Of a stretch of 64,000 bases of DNA, positions 45,682 to 57,219 are shown piece after piece. The position numbers and the translations under genes are program-made. Origin of the DNA: Cryptomeria japonica. Taxonomy: Eukaryota; Streptophyta; Pinopsida; Cupressales; Cupressaceae. The notes beneath the pieces are model-generated. The model had not been told where the DNA came from. It did no database searches and was given only the letters and a program-made list of their open reading frames with translations. Location: the NCBI RefSeq assembly GCF_030272615.1, contig NC_081414.1, forward strand, positions 5,837,001 to 5,901,000, written 5' to 3'. Each line of letters begins with the position of its first letter. Position 1 is the first letter of the stretch.

Positions 45682-47463
45682 ATTTCAGCAATGAGGGTTT
45701 CAAGTTACCTCTGAATTTGTTGCAAAGGGCCTCACTGACTTCGAATACGTTGCAAAAAACTTTGAATTCCTTGCTCACCTTTTCAAAAGTTTCCAGGTCC
45801 TATCCAAACAAGCTTTATCACCCATGCTGATAACTCAATGATGAATGAATAGTACCAAACCGGTACTAAGAGGGGGGGGGGGTGAATCAGTACAGACAAA
45901 ATACAAACCTAAACCGATTCAGTAGTGAACACTCCAAATGACTGGCAAATAGTGACACCGGTTTGAAACAGAGTGCAACCGGTAAAACTCAGAACAACTA
46001 AAACAATCATAAACCAGTTACTCACCGAGCTTTCCACTCAACTCAGAACTACACTACCATTTCACCCTTATGTATGAACAGGTAATCTATCATCATATCT
46101 TCACAATAGCTAGTTCAACATGTTTTATTGACAGGCATAAAACATAGAACCATCATATGCTTAACAGGTAATAACAAAGCATCACAAGATAAAAGCATCA
46201 CACATGACACACATATTTTTCATGTGGAAACCCAACTGGGAAAAACCACGGTGGGGATGAATACCCACAAGTTTGTTGTTGAACTCTTTGGAATTCCACT
46301 CTGTTAGAAGCCTTGTCCGGTTAAAGACATTACAAAAGGTTCTACCAGGAACCGATCCTGTTAGAGATCACCCGGTTAAGGGATGGCTACAATACCCGGT
46401 TAAGGGTTAAACCCTGTTAAGGGTACCTTGTTAGAGGATTTCAAGAACTCAATAGCTAAAGGATTTCCAGAGCTCTCTAGCTTTCCAAATCTCAATAACT
46501 TTGAGTTACCCTATTAAGGGATTTATAGCAAGCCGGTTAAGGCTACCCTGTTAGGGGATTTTCCAACTGTTGAGGTGGTTAGAGATCAACAGGTATTACA
46601 ATGATCTGGTAACAACACTCAATGCCAATGCAGATCCACTTAAGCTCCTCTTCACCTTCTACACTTACACTCTGCAGGTATCACTTCTCTCTTCTGGTCT
46701 GGCAAGGATCTCGTATCCCTTCTCTTGGATACTCACACACAGCTTTTGCCAACAACTTTTGAAAGAATCACATCATCGACCTTATAGGACAATAGATAGG
46801 TCGGTAGCATAAACCCTAAATCCTAGACCTGTTAGGTTAAGGAATTCAAACAGTTCAATCCCGATCATTGATCATACTATATTAAACGCAACAGATCTTG
46901 AATAAATCTCAATACATTCTCCATCGTTCATTATCCACCGATTTCATGGCGGCTGATAATCCATCACGCGTTTTCACCATTTACAAACTTCACACATTCC
47001 TGAGGTAGATAGGGATAGTCTTCTTCATGCAAGATCCTTCACGCGTGCAAGGCTGACATGGCAACACAATTTGTTCTTTGTTATACTACTTACTCATTAC
47101 ACAAAGATCACCGGTTGAGCCATACAGGCTTGAAGCACTTCAAACGGAAACCCTGAAGTTGAGACTACCAACCGGTAGTCATACAACGCTTCCATGTGCT
47201 AGTTCCCATAACCATATGCCGGTTCATCTTGAACAAGCACACCACTTCACTTTGGCACAAATGCTGGTTCACAGTGTTATACCGGTTCTCACATATGGTT
47301 CTCACAAATGCTGGTTCACAGTGTTATACCAATTCTACATATGCCGGTTCATACCTCTTCAACATATTGACATCAATGACAACATACAATGACATTATGT
47401 CCACATACCGGTTCACATAATGCCAACACATGCAAGTGCTTCAATACCTGTTCATGAGAATAA
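45682..47463 (-). repeat. Duplicated exon-like segment, copy 2, split by a solo LTR
   Basis: Same segment as 44443-44616, cut at CATGC by the solo LTR 45828-47428. After the LTR the homology resumes at AAGTGCTTCAATACC. The candidate AG and GT are kept, and the peptide is conserved with substitutions and one extra stop risk. A short tandem repeat (TAACTAGTGATATTCAATGATGACACATTC unit, about 47465-47545) follows, and one copy of it also follows copy 1 near 44660. Confidence 0.55.
45828..47428 (-). mobile_element. Solo LTR of a copia B-related family
   Basis: 1601 bp, TGATAACTCAATG...ATGCCAACA, flanked by a perfect TSD CATGC (45823-45827 and 47429-47433). It shares with the copia B LTR the terminal CCAACA, a long G run before TGAATCAGTAC (about 45872), an AAACCCAACTGGGAAAAACC block and the GGTTAAGGG/TTGTTAGAGG word cluster (46300-46560). 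The overall sequence is otherwise diverged, so it is a sister family. Orientation is inferred from these shared blocks. Confidence 0.88.
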
Positions 47464-47549
47464 ATGTAACTAGTGATATTCAATGATGACACATTCAAGG
47501 CACATTCAAGTAACTAGTGATATTCAATGATGACACATTCAAGGCACTC

Positions 47550-49690
47550 TTTGATCAAAGAATAATAGTAAGACTTGGGATAAGATAGTGTGTTATCTAC
47601 AACAAACTATGATACAGTCAAATCCAAAGATTATGGACAACAATAAGCCAAAATCAATGACATAGAACAATAATAAGCCAAGAATCTTAGCTTAATAAAT
47701 GTAACAACCAATACATAGTAATAGATTCAATCTTTTAGTACCAAAGAACACTACAAGTTAACATCTCAAAAACTGCAAAAGCCAGACAATATAATGAAGA
47801 ATATGTGTCCTTAATCAAAATGACACTATCATATGTTTCCAATATACTTTGATATGATAGTCAAATAATGGTTAATTTAAACTATATATTTTAAATAAGA
47901 TTTATTTGATTATATAGAAAAGATAAATGGAAATTAGGTCCAATTGACATGAAGATAAATGATAGTCATTGCTAAAATCAGTTTAAACTGTATTCATTTA
48001 GGGACCTTTCATAAAATATTGTCAACTTTCACATCATAAAAATATCTTAAAATATTCATTGTTTATAGTGATAAGAATTTGGTTGTTCCATACACCTTCC
48101 TTTACTATTTTAAAAATGCCATTGACTAAAATATTATGCAACAGTAGTATGGAGTGCATTTCATCTATTTTATGGCCAAAGATTTCATCATACCACTTTC
48201 TTTTCAAAGGCACCCAAAATTTGATGTGTAGTTACTTCCAAAATCTCTAAAATAACCCTACTTCTTGGTGTTGGCATCAGTTCTAGGATTTTATAGCAAG
48301 GGTTTCTATATTTTAAATGTCTATATTAAAATATCCTTTACACCCCCAACATTTAATTGTTGTGTTGGTATATAAGAAATATATGCATATCAAACCTTGT
48401 TCCTAAAATATTTATTTTTTGAAATCATGGAAACATTACATAATTTAAATGAAGGCAACCAAAAGAATGTAGAGAGATAAAAAACTCTATAGAGAAACTA
48501 TTTTACATACCTCAAATACAAAATCGTATGGTGGAAGAATAAAAAATGGCAAATCGAGGAAATAATGAAAGATCCACACCAAATTCTTATACAATGTAGT
48601 CCATTTGAAGGATTTTCATTCAACACAAGATAGTGAAGGGGTCGTTATGATGATTTGTTTGAAGGTAGTCACTACCATATAAAGAGTGAATAAATTGAAG
48701 AGCCTGATGAATTGCCAGTGTAGCATGAGAATGTATGATGTTAACAATAGCAAAATGATATTATGATGATGGTGAAACTATAAAAAGTTTTGATCATATT
48801 TTTATTGAGTATGAAAGAAACCAACTTGAGCCCATGAATGATAGGCATCATGTTGTAGAGTATCAACCCTTGTTGAACAAGGGTGTCACATTTTTTTGAG
48901 GCTCAATCAGTGCAAGGAGCCATCCTCTTTGCTTCATAAGCAGGTGAAGAAATATGGATGCACGTAGTTGGTAATGGTGGTTACAGTGATATATTTTAGT
49001 TGAAGGGTTTTCATTCAACACAAGATAGTGAAGGGGTCGTTACTAATAGTAATATACGTGCAAATTTTATTTGCTTCTTTGTATAAAACATGACATGAGT
49101 TGAAAAGTTTGAAAATTAAATATGAAGTGGTTTCAATTCACCATTTTGTATATAAGCAGAGAGGAGAGGTCAATGTCTTTTTTTATTTGCCTACAAAATA
49201 ATGATGAAATGGGTCATGATTATTATTACAACAATAAGTTGAATACATGAGATATTCATTGACTCAAATGAATGATAGTGTATTGATTTCTTCAAAATTT
49301 GCTACTTTCTTCCCCCGCTCTCTTTCCTCTCAGCTACATAAGACTATTTTTACTTGTAAAACTATTGATTTGGGTTGGTTGAGTTATTGTTTCCTTTGTA
49401 AGAATGAACATTCCAAAGGGAGATACCTATGCTTATTAAAGCCCTATTAGTTTGAGGTCAGAAGATACTGGGGGTTCTAACCACTTTGGGTTGAATATGA
49501 ATATAGAGTTTAACATGAAGAGTATGGTAGACTAAGGATCCTTTCAAGGTCAAGAGTTAGAGATGCTACAAGACAATATGATGTTTGAATCAAACATAGT
49601 GAAATTTTTTTATCAAAATGATAGTGATATGTTAGAAAAGGGTTTTCTTGCAGTTAGAAGGTTTTGTCTCAATTTTCACAATCAAGTGAC
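47550..49690. other. Stretch without recognised genes
   Basis: AT-rich DNA. The only structure seen is a direct repeat of about 45 bp (48604-48649 and 49000-49044, GATTTTCATTCAACACAAGA core). Its right part may belong to the 5' end of the LINE that follows, but no ORF1 start or zinc knuckle is visible. Confidence 0.5.
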
Positions 49691-49734
49691 AAAGAGCTTT
49701 AAAAAAGTCTTTCAATGATAATAACAAAACATTG

Positions 49735-50279
49735 TCTTTCAAGCAAGAGATTACCAACCTGAGGAAGGAGAGATCCCTGATCCCCAAGTGGAAAGGACTG
49801 ACTCTTCTCTAGCCATGCCAATTTTTGAAATCCAAGAAGCCCAAAAATGTGCAATTTTGGGTATGAATCTTTTGGATTCGGATCAGAGTTTTGAAATTTA
49901 AGAAGCCCAAAAATGTGCAATTTTGGGTATGAATCTTTCAGATTCAGATCAGAGTTCAAGAACAGTGAACAATGTTTCAACCGACTCCAGAACTCCTAAA
50001 TGGGGTAATGAAGAAGAAATTTCCAAAATCCTCATCAACCCAAAAGCGGCTCCTGTGATAGAAACGGAATGGAAGCAACCAAAATATAGGAACAAGAAAG
50101 CATCAACTCCCTCAACTTCTCTAATAAGGAAATCCAACAGAACAGCTCAGGTTGATGTGGGATACATTTCCTCTTCCCCAGGACGGCCCTCTAACCAAAA
50201 AGTTAGAGACAAGGAGGCCAACAAGAACATAGCAGATGGAACTCAAAAAACTCTCAAAGAGCTGGGAATTGGTAAGTAG
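49735..50279 (+). pseudogene. LINE ORF1, C-terminal remnant
   Basis: Frame in register with 49923-50279 extends upstream with an acidic, Pro-containing segment (EEGEIPDP) and then a basic C-terminal tail (GRPSNQKVRDKEANK). An in-frame TAA lies at the junction of the two 66 bp tandem units. ORF1 of plant L1 elements is an RNA-binding chaperone. The zinc knuckles expected upstream are not visible. Its stop TAG (50277-50279) is followed two bases later by the ORF2 start, the usual tight ORF1/ORF2 spacing. Confidence 0.65.
49823..49954 (+). repeat. In-frame 66 bp tandem duplication in LINE ORF1
   Basis: Two adjacent 66 bp units (49823-49888 and 49889-49954), 22 codons each, core EAQKCAILGMNL. 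Five or so differences separate the units, so the duplication is not very recent. Confidence 0.85.
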
Positions 50280-50281
50280 CT

Positions 50282-52914
50282 ATGAAGATTATTTCTTGGA
50301 ACATAAGGGGCCTCAATAATCCCCATAAACATGATATTATTAGGAATATGATAAGAGATAGAAATCCTGACATTTTTCTTATTCAAGAAACCAAAATGGG
50401 TAGAGAAAAAGTTGAATCTTTGAAGTTCTTCAAAAACGGTAATGTTAGTGGGGGCAGTTTTGAGGGTGCTTCTGGAGGCATTGCTACCATCTGGAATCTT
50501 AACACTATTAAAGGTCAGGTCATTATTCAGGAAAGTAGCTTTTCTTGTATCAAATTTGAGCACCTAAAAGATGGTTCTTCATGGGTTCTCACTAACATTT
50601 ATGCTCCTAATACCTTAAAGGCTAGAAACTTTTTTTGGAAAAAGATCATCCAGGCTAGGGACAACTTCAAAAATCTTAGTTGGATGGTTATGGGAGACTT
50701 TAATACACCTTTGAAAGAGGAGGAAAAATTTGGAGGCAGTCCTCCTCAACTGGAAAGTAGGATGGCCCTCATGGATTTTATTAACTCTCAAGCTCTTAAT
50801 GATTTGGAGATACAGGGTTGCAATTACACTTGGACTAACAGACAAACTAGTAATGACCTTATCCAAGTGCGTCTTGACAGAACTCTCATTTCTGATGACT
50901 AGTATAGTTAGTATTTCTGTTCTTTGTCTACCCACATTCGGGTTGGATCCGATCATTTTCCTATCATCTTCATTGCTGACTTGATCAATAGAAGGAGAAA
51001 CTTTCCCTTTAGATTTGAAAAAATGTGGACCCTTCACCCTAACATCAAAAGAAATATTCAGAAATGGTGGAGTATCCAAGTTGAGGGAACGCCTATGTTC
51101 AAAGTTGTTAAGAAGCTCAAAAGTGTGAAGGACAACATTCGACTCTGGAATAAAACCAGTTTTCAGAATATATTTGAGGCTAAGAGTAAAATTCAGGAAA
51201 ACCTTAAAGAAATACAGGACCAGATCCAAAAGGATGGTTTCAGTACTATGTCTATTGCTGATGAAAATGAGATCCTTAAGAAATACCATGACATTATTGC
51301 CAAAGAGGAAATGTTCTGGAAGTAGAGATCGAGATGTATTTGGCTCAAGGAAGGGGACAAGAATACAAGATTCTTCCATATGTCGACTATCAAGCATAAA
51401 GCAGTCAATAGAATGAACAAGTTAGTTGTGGAAAGTGGGGAGTTGGTCAAGGAGGATGAAATAAGGAATGACTCTAAGAGGTATTTCTCGGATCTCCTAA
51501 AGAGGGATCACAGTCTGGATGCTGAAGCCCAATCCTCTTTTCTTCAGAACATTCCTTGTCTCATTGATGCTCAAATTAATGCCTCCCTCTCTTCCATTCC
51601 CACTATCTTAGAAATTAAAAATGCTGTTTTCTCCTTTGATGGTAACAAAGCACCTGGACCTGATGGTTTCCCAATGTTCTTTTTTCAAGATTTTTGGGAT
51701 ATTATTGGTACTGATGTTGCCAATGGGGTTAAGGAATTCTTTGGGGCTAGAAAACTCTTGAAAGAAATCAATGGTACTTTTATTGCTCTTATCCCCAAGA
51801 TTCAAGGTGCTGACTCTTTGGACAAATTTAGACCTATTAGCCTCTGCAACTCCTTTTACAAGATTATTTCCAAGGTCTTGACTACTAGAGTTTTGTCTAT
51901 CCTTCCTGCCTTAATTAAACACCAGCAAAATGGGTTTGTTCCTGGAAGACAAATTCTTGATTCCATTATTACAGTTCATGAGAACATTCATTCTCTTGTT
52001 AGAGCTAAGAAGCAGGGTCTCATCCTTAAGCTTGACCTCTCCAAAGCCTATGACAGGGTTGACTGGTCTCTTCTTCAGAAAGTTCTCACTTCTTTTGGGT
52101 TTGCCCCTAGAGTTGTGGATCTTTTCTCCCAACTTACTAGCTCTGTGTCTTTTGTTGTTCTTGTCAATGGTTCTCCTTCTACTTTTTTCCAAGCCTCAAG
52201 AGGTCTTAGGCAAGGAGATCCTATCTCCCCCATCCTTTTCATAATTTTGGCAGAATGCTTTGGTCGGACCATGGAAAATTTGGTGCAACAAGGGTCCTTT
52301 AAGGGCCTCCAACCTTCTTCTACTGACCTTATCTGTTCCCACCAGCAGTTTGTTGATGACATAATTATTATGGGGGAATCAAGTATCTCAGAAGCTAAAG
52401 TTCTGAAGTGTACCCTGTGTAAATTTGCCTATGCTACGAGGCAGCTTATTAACTGGGCCAAAAGTGATGTCTTTTTCATTAATACTCCAAAGAGAAGACA
52501 ATAGAGGATCAGCAGAATTCTGGAGTGTAAGATTGTTGACCTTCCTGCTACCTACCTTGGACTCCCCATGGGGATTGCCCCTCCTGATTCCTTCTGGAGT
52601 TCTCTAGTTGACAAATTTCACAAAAAACTTGCAGGTTGGAAAGGGGCCCTCTTAAGTCAAGCTGGTAAGCTCCTACTCCTTAAGGCTACTCTTCAAAGTA
52701 TTCCTATTTATGCTCTTAGTCTCTTCAGAATTCTAGTCAAGTATGCTGAAGCAATTGAGAAAATTCAAACAAGATTCCTATGGTCTGGGGTTGAGGAAAA
52801 GCAAAGAATGTCCTTGGTGGCTTGGGATCAAGTCTGTAGGCCGAAAAGAAAAGGTGGTTTGGGTCTCAAGAGGATTCATACTTTAAATGAAGCTCTCTTG
52901 TCCAAACAAGCTTG
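50282..52914 (+). pseudogene. LINE ORF2: endonuclease and reverse transcriptase, 5' part
   Basis: One continuous frame from the ATG at 50282. The AP-like endonuclease (50282-51000) has SWNIRGLN, IQETKMG, MGDFN and DRTLIS blocks, and SDHFP follows the first stop. A linker with WLKEGDKNTRFFH leads to RT (51580-52500; PGPDGFPMFFF, LIPKIQGADSLDKFRPISL, NGFVPGRQILDSI, LKLDLSKAYDRVDW, GLRQGDPISP, FVDD at 52349-52360 where FADD is usual), then the thumb (52568-52914). In-frame TAG stops occur at 50900-50902, 51323-51325 and 52502-52504. ORF2 nicks target DNA and primes reverse transcription there. It is inactive as it stands. Confidence 0.93.
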
Positions 52915-53283
52915 TGTTAGAGTATTTGGGTATTTACTTGATTAATTAAACATTATTTGTTTAATTATTTAGGTTCCCTTTATCTCTTTTACAATTAAGC
53001 TAACATTAGGTGCATATAATTAATTGTTTTAATTAATTATTATGTGCAAACCTAGGTTTTCCCTTTTTAGGGTTTCTTTACCTATTAAAGGTCGAGTTCT
53101 TTCTTTTCATTGTAAGAATCACATTACATATTTTTGTGAATATTGAACTCTCTCTTTTTGAGCATATTCTCTGTGTTTTGTATGTTCTTCAGATTTTACT
53201 TCATTGCTTCTCCTTGTAACAGGTTATTCGGCTTGCAGAAGATCTTTAGGCTCCTGTGGGGTTGTATTTTCTCAACTCCTATA
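52915..53283 (+). repeat. 5' LTR of non-autonomous element
   Basis: TGTTAGAGTATTTGGG...CAACTCCTATA. Near-identical to 55338-55704. It contains AATTAATTA-rich U3 sequence and a CTATTAAAGG TATA-like word at about 53082. It ends TA rather than CA, in both copies. Confidence 0.92.
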
Positions 53284-53300
53284 TGGTATTAGAGTTCTGG
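53284..53300 (+). other. Primer-binding site of non-autonomous element
   Basis: TGGTATTAGAGTTCTGG abuts the 5' LTR. It matches the initiator tRNA-Met complement TGGTATCAGAGC with one C-to-T change. Confidence 0.88.
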
Positions 53301-53699
53301 ATCTGCAGCTGCCTGTTCTTGTTTTGAGAATTTTTTGCTTTGGAAGTAGATCTGGGGTTTCAGGAATTTTTTATGTACCAAGGGTTTGAGCTTTTTTTCT
53401 GAGTACTTTGGGCTTAAATGGACCTCACCATCGTGCTCAGAAGGCTTGAAAACCCTTATGGTCATATAAAATTTGACCTATTTTGGTTCTTGAGCCTCTG
53501 GGAGCAATTTTTTTCTCAGATCCAGCCCGTACGACCTTGGCACGTAGATCGAGAAAAAAATTTCAAAAAAAAAAAAAAAATTGCCTTTTTACGGCATGCA
53601 GGCCGAAATTTGCCTTTTCAAAATATTTTCTTTAAAAAAAGCGAAAAAGGCAACTAGGATTTAAAAAAAAAAAAAAATTTTGGCAAAAAAAAAACAAAC

Positions 53700-54300
53700 A
53701 ATTTTGGGGGTTCCCACGGTACGCAGGGTACCGTGGGACCCTTGCAGGTGTCAGTACAGCCCTGCCGCTACCTGCCCTCGGGCCTCATGCCGCCGTTTAC
53801 CAGCGCTTCCGCCGGCCGCTGCATGTCGCCGCTTCAACCCCCACCGACCAGCTCTCCCCGCCGGCCAGTCTCCGCCCGATCGCCGCTTCCTTACCGACCG
53901 CCGCCTCCCTGTGCTGCCAGCTGCCAGGCTTGCCACCGCCGGTCTCCCCGCTTGGCTCGGCCTGCTCCGCGCTCAGCCCTTGCCCACCGCCTCTACCTGA
54001 CCTGTTTTCCGGCCAGCCACCGCTCCGCCACCCGACCGCCACCTCTGCCCGACCTATTTTCTGGCCAGCCACCGCTCCGCCACCGGTCCACCACCTGGCC
54101 GCTGCCCTGCCATCTGGCCGCCACCGGAGCTCCGCTCCTTGGCCACTGGACCACCAACAAGCAACCAGACCCCCTTTTTTGACTTTTTCAGGGGGGGGTT
54201 TGGTTTTTTGGCCCTATCTTGGGCATACGGAGTCGGATTTTGGCGAACGAATAAGCATCGGAAAGCTGGTTCCAAGGCCGACCTCGTGGTGTTGGTAATT
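53700..54300 (+). other. GC-rich structured leader of non-autonomous element
   Basis: After two A-rich tracts (53553-53700) a GC-rich block begins with a perfect 10 bp inverted repeat: CCCACGGTAC (53713-53722), loop GCAGG, GTACCGTGGG (53728-53737). The block then continues as C-rich DNA (Pro/Ala/Arg-coding in every frame). Open frames across it (for example 53680-54000, 53733-54182) are low complexity and I reject them as genes. The position right after the PBS fits a packaging or dimerisation region, which is inference. Confidence 0.6.
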
Positions 54301-55327
54301 TTTTCCAATTTTTCTATTTGACTATGTTTTTTTACAGTCAAAGTGAGGTCTCTTTTTTGCACTCCGGGAGACGTAGAATGAGCATCCGACCTCCGTTTTT
54401 CAAAAACTTTATATTTTCGGAAAGCGTGTTCTATGTTCTTTCTAGAAATATGAGTTTTTTTTCCAGATTCTGCTCCATGCATATTTTATTCAGTTTTTTG
54501 CTTTTCAGCACTCTGGTGGATATCATGGTTGTTTCAGGTCTTGGGATCTCTTTTCTGAGTAGGGTGTCTCTGTTTTGATTCTCGTTTCTATTTCCAGTCT
54601 TCTTATCATTGTAGCTTGTAATCATGCAAATGCACTGAGATAAAGTGCCATCATGCTTTGTTTACTTGGAATCTTGCATATCTTGTGTCTTGTTGTACAT
54701 GCACTGTTGATCAAGTGCCATGAGGGGGTTGATGTTTGCCTTTGTTTGCCATCTTCCTTTGTCCAGTGAGTGTTCCTTTCATGACATTCGCCTCATGATG
54801 ATGTGTCTCAGCACCTTTGATGTTCTTGGTTCTTCGTCATACAGTTGTTTTTGGCTGTCTTTTTCAGTGTTCCTGTCCCTCTCCCACTTCCGCATTATGA
54901 GGAGGTTTATCCTTTTGGTTCTAATGCTTCCGTGGTTCGATTGATCAGCTCTTCAGGCTTTGGTTTCTCATGCCATCTGTATCTTCGATTTCAGTTGTTT
55001 TGCCTTGTTTGCCTCCTGATTCAAGTAGTGTCATTTGAGGGCACTCATGCAGATTACAGTCTTCTCTACTTGGTCATGTTCTAGTTCAGTGGATGTTCTT
55101 CAGATCAGCAGTTATTCTTCGACAGAGTTTGCATGTTCTTCATGCTTCAGTGGTGTTCTTTTCCATCTCTTTTTGGAGTAGAGTTTTGTTCCCATGGGGT
55201 TTTCTCTATTTCTCCAGTTCATAGAGATTTCATTGTATTTGGGTACCTGATCAGGCCTTGTTGCCGAGACCCATCTTTATTGCTTTCAGTAGCTATTCTA
55301 GGTTTTAGCTTCTCCCTAAGTCTAGCT

Positions 55328-55704
55328 TAAGGGGGAGTGTTAGAGTATTCGGGTATTTACTTGATTAATTAAACATTATTTGTTTAATTATTTAAGTTCC
55401 CTTTATCTCTTTTACACTTAAGCTAACTTTAGGTGCATATAATTAATTGTTTTAATTAATTATTATGTGCAAACCTAGGTTTTCCCTTTTTAGGGTTTCT
55501 TTACCTATTAAAGGTCGAGTTCTTTCTTTTCATTGTAAGAATCACATTACATATTTTTGTGAATATTGAGCTCTCTTTTTGAGCATATTCTCTATGTTTT
55601 GTATGTTCTTCAGATTTTGCTTCATTGCTTCTCCTTGTAACAGGTTATTCGGCTTGCAGAAGATCTTCAAGCTCCTGTGGGGTTGTATTTTCTCAACTCC
55701 TATA
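55328..55704 (+). repeat. Polypurine tract and 3' LTR of non-autonomous element
   Basis: TTAAGGGGGAG (about 55327-55337) is the polypurine tract, directly before the LTR that starts TGTTAGAG at 55338 and ends CTCCTATA at 55704. Confidence 0.92.
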
Positions 55705-56231
55705 GCCTGGAGATGGTTTCATTCTGATTCTGAATGGTGCAAAATTTGGAGAAGTAAGTACTTTCTTCTATCTTCTTCTCTCTCTTCTTTTATTAATTCG
55801 GATTTCAGCATAAATGGATCCCACATTTGGAACCATGTTTCTAAATGTAAAGATGTGATTGCTAAAGGAGTGATATGGAAACTTGGAAATGGCAGAAAAG
55901 TTAGATTCTGGGAGGATCCCTAGCTTTTTGATAAACCCCTAATGGACTCCCATGAATGGGCCTCCCATGCCCCTTCCTGTATTGGTTCTTTTGGCTCCTC
56001 AGTGGCAAATTACTGGGATGGGAACAATTGGCAGAACATTGATAGTATCCACCCTATCCTTTCTAAGCTCAAGACCCATTTGTCTACTATATGGCTGAAT
56101 AATGAAGAGGACTCCTTGATTTGGAAGCATGATCCCAAAGGTACTTTAACTGTGTCTTTGATGTATTGTGTCCTTTCCCCCCCTCCTATAAACCCTTTCT
56201 GGTCTAAAGCATGGATAAAAGGTCTTGTTCA
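55705..56231 (+). pseudogene. LINE ORF2, 3' part (truncated)
   Basis: Resumes ORF2 after the LTR element with WRWFHSDSEWCKIWRSKY, then HIWNHVSKCKDVIAKGVIWKLGNG and VRFWEDP. A TAG at 55921-55923 takes the place of the expected Trp codon, and the same frame continues to FWSKAWIKGLV at about 56228. It is then cut by the LTR of the right-hand Tat element. The zinc-binding C-terminus is lost. Confidence 0.88.
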
Positions 56232-56966
56232 TGGTGAAAATGGATAACAATAATAACAATATTGAAAGGCTAAAATGAATTCAACCACTAAACCCTAGCC
56301 TAACAATGAACAAAGATCCACCATAACATATGAAGATTACCTAAGACAATGCAAATAATTCAAAATCACAAAGATTATACCATCACATGTCCAATAGGGT
56401 TTTGATCTCCATTCTTCCTATCTCCATTGATCTTGCTTGATATATTTGCTCTCAGATTTTTATATGCACAAGAGCTCAACAAAGAATGGAATGTGGTTGC
56501 AAGTAGGATCGTAGTGTAGCCAAGTCCTCCAAAATCAGTCATTAACATGTGTCATTAGGGTTTGACAATGAAGAAAGCATCTCCTTAAATAGAAGACACA
56601 ATAAGAAATGGAGGGTTAAGATTGAGAGGTGTAAAAAGAGAGGTTGGCTAGGATTAGAGGGTAGGTATAAGAAATACCAAAATAATGAAAGAGGTAGGTA
56701 GTGTATGAATTAAGAGATGAATGGCAAGATTTATTTAATTAATAGAAGAAGTAGGATAATTAAATAAATAAAATATTTATTTAATTTAGGAAAGGGATAA
56801 TTTAAATAAATAAATGTATTTATTTAAATGAGAAATAAGGCTAGAAGAGGATAAATGAATTAATTAAATAAATAAAAATTTATTTAATTAATAGAAGAAT
56901 TAGGCTTAGATAATTAAATAAATAAAATATTTATTTAATTAGACATGACAATTTTGAGTGTCTACA
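56232..56966 (-). repeat. 3' LTR of Tat-lineage element
   Basis: On the element strand it begins TGTAGACACTCAAAATTG directly after the purine-rich AAAGAGGGGCAAAA. Its far end lies between 56232 and 56241, judged from where LINE ORF2 homology stops. The interior is AT-rich, with several AATTAAATAAATAAAATATT-type words (56735-56940). Confidence 0.8.
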
Positions 56967-56983
56967 TTTTGCCCCTCTTTGAG
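56967..56983 (-). other. Polypurine tract of Tat-lineage element
   Basis: TTTTGCCCCTCTTTGAG on the + strand; element strand CTCAAAGAGGGGCAAAA, abutting the 3' LTR start TGTAGACA. Confidence 0.85.
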
Positions 56984-57211
56984 ACAATGCGGCTTGTCGC
57001 GTTGTTTCAAAGAAGATAAGATGAACTGATACAGAGTTGCCCCAAGATGGGAATTATATTCCCCCTCGAGAGATTGGATGAAAATGTCTGAAAAGATTGC
57101 AGACAATCTCTCGATAAGAAAGAGAGGCTAGAATGGATAGACCGGATGATGTGACAAATTCACAGGATGAAGAATACTGACTCGAGAAATGAGGGCAAAG
57201 GCTAGGGTAGG

Positions 57212-57219
57212 CTATAAGA
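57212..57219 (+). promoter_or_regulatory. Possible TATA box of the antisense PMD gene
   Basis: CTATAAGA about 95 bp upstream of the ATG at 57312, in otherwise purine-rich DNA. Position only; no other promoter evidence. Confidence 0.3.

Larger units (their letters stand above)
52915..55704 (+). mobile_element. Non-autonomous LTR retrotransposon (LARD-like)
   Basis: Two LTRs of 369 and 367 bp (52915-53283, 55338-55704) flank 2.05 kb that contains a PBS and a polypurine tract but no gag or pol. TSD is GCTTG (52910-52914) against GCCTG (55705-55709), one mismatch. Taking out the element and one TSD copy rejoins LINE ORF2 in frame. The interior begins with a structured GC-rich leader like that of copia A, then about 1 kb of T-rich DNA without a gene. 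Movement would need proteins from a copia-type helper (inference). Confidence 0.9.
49690..56231 (+). mobile_element. L1-like plant LINE, split by an LTR element
   Basis: Plus-strand non-LTR retrotransposon with an ORF1 C-terminal remnant (to 50279) and ORF2 (50282-52914, resuming 55705-56231). The 2.8 kb element at 52915-55704 interrupts ORF2. The 3' end is cut at about 56232, where the LTR of the right-hand Tat element begins, so the zinc finger/RT tail, 3' UTR and poly(A) are missing. The 5' end is not identifiable. Confidence 0.88.

Noticed and set aside
38500..47800. Candidate CACTA termini (CACTACAAG at about 47751, TAGTG words near 38090 and 44665)
   Set aside because: No matching inverted partner and no 3 bp TSD could be found, so boundaries were not extended to them.
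53680..54298. Pro/Ala/Arg-rich frames of up to 149 codons
   Set aside because: Same situation as the copia A leader: GC-rich DNA is open in many frames, with no domain.
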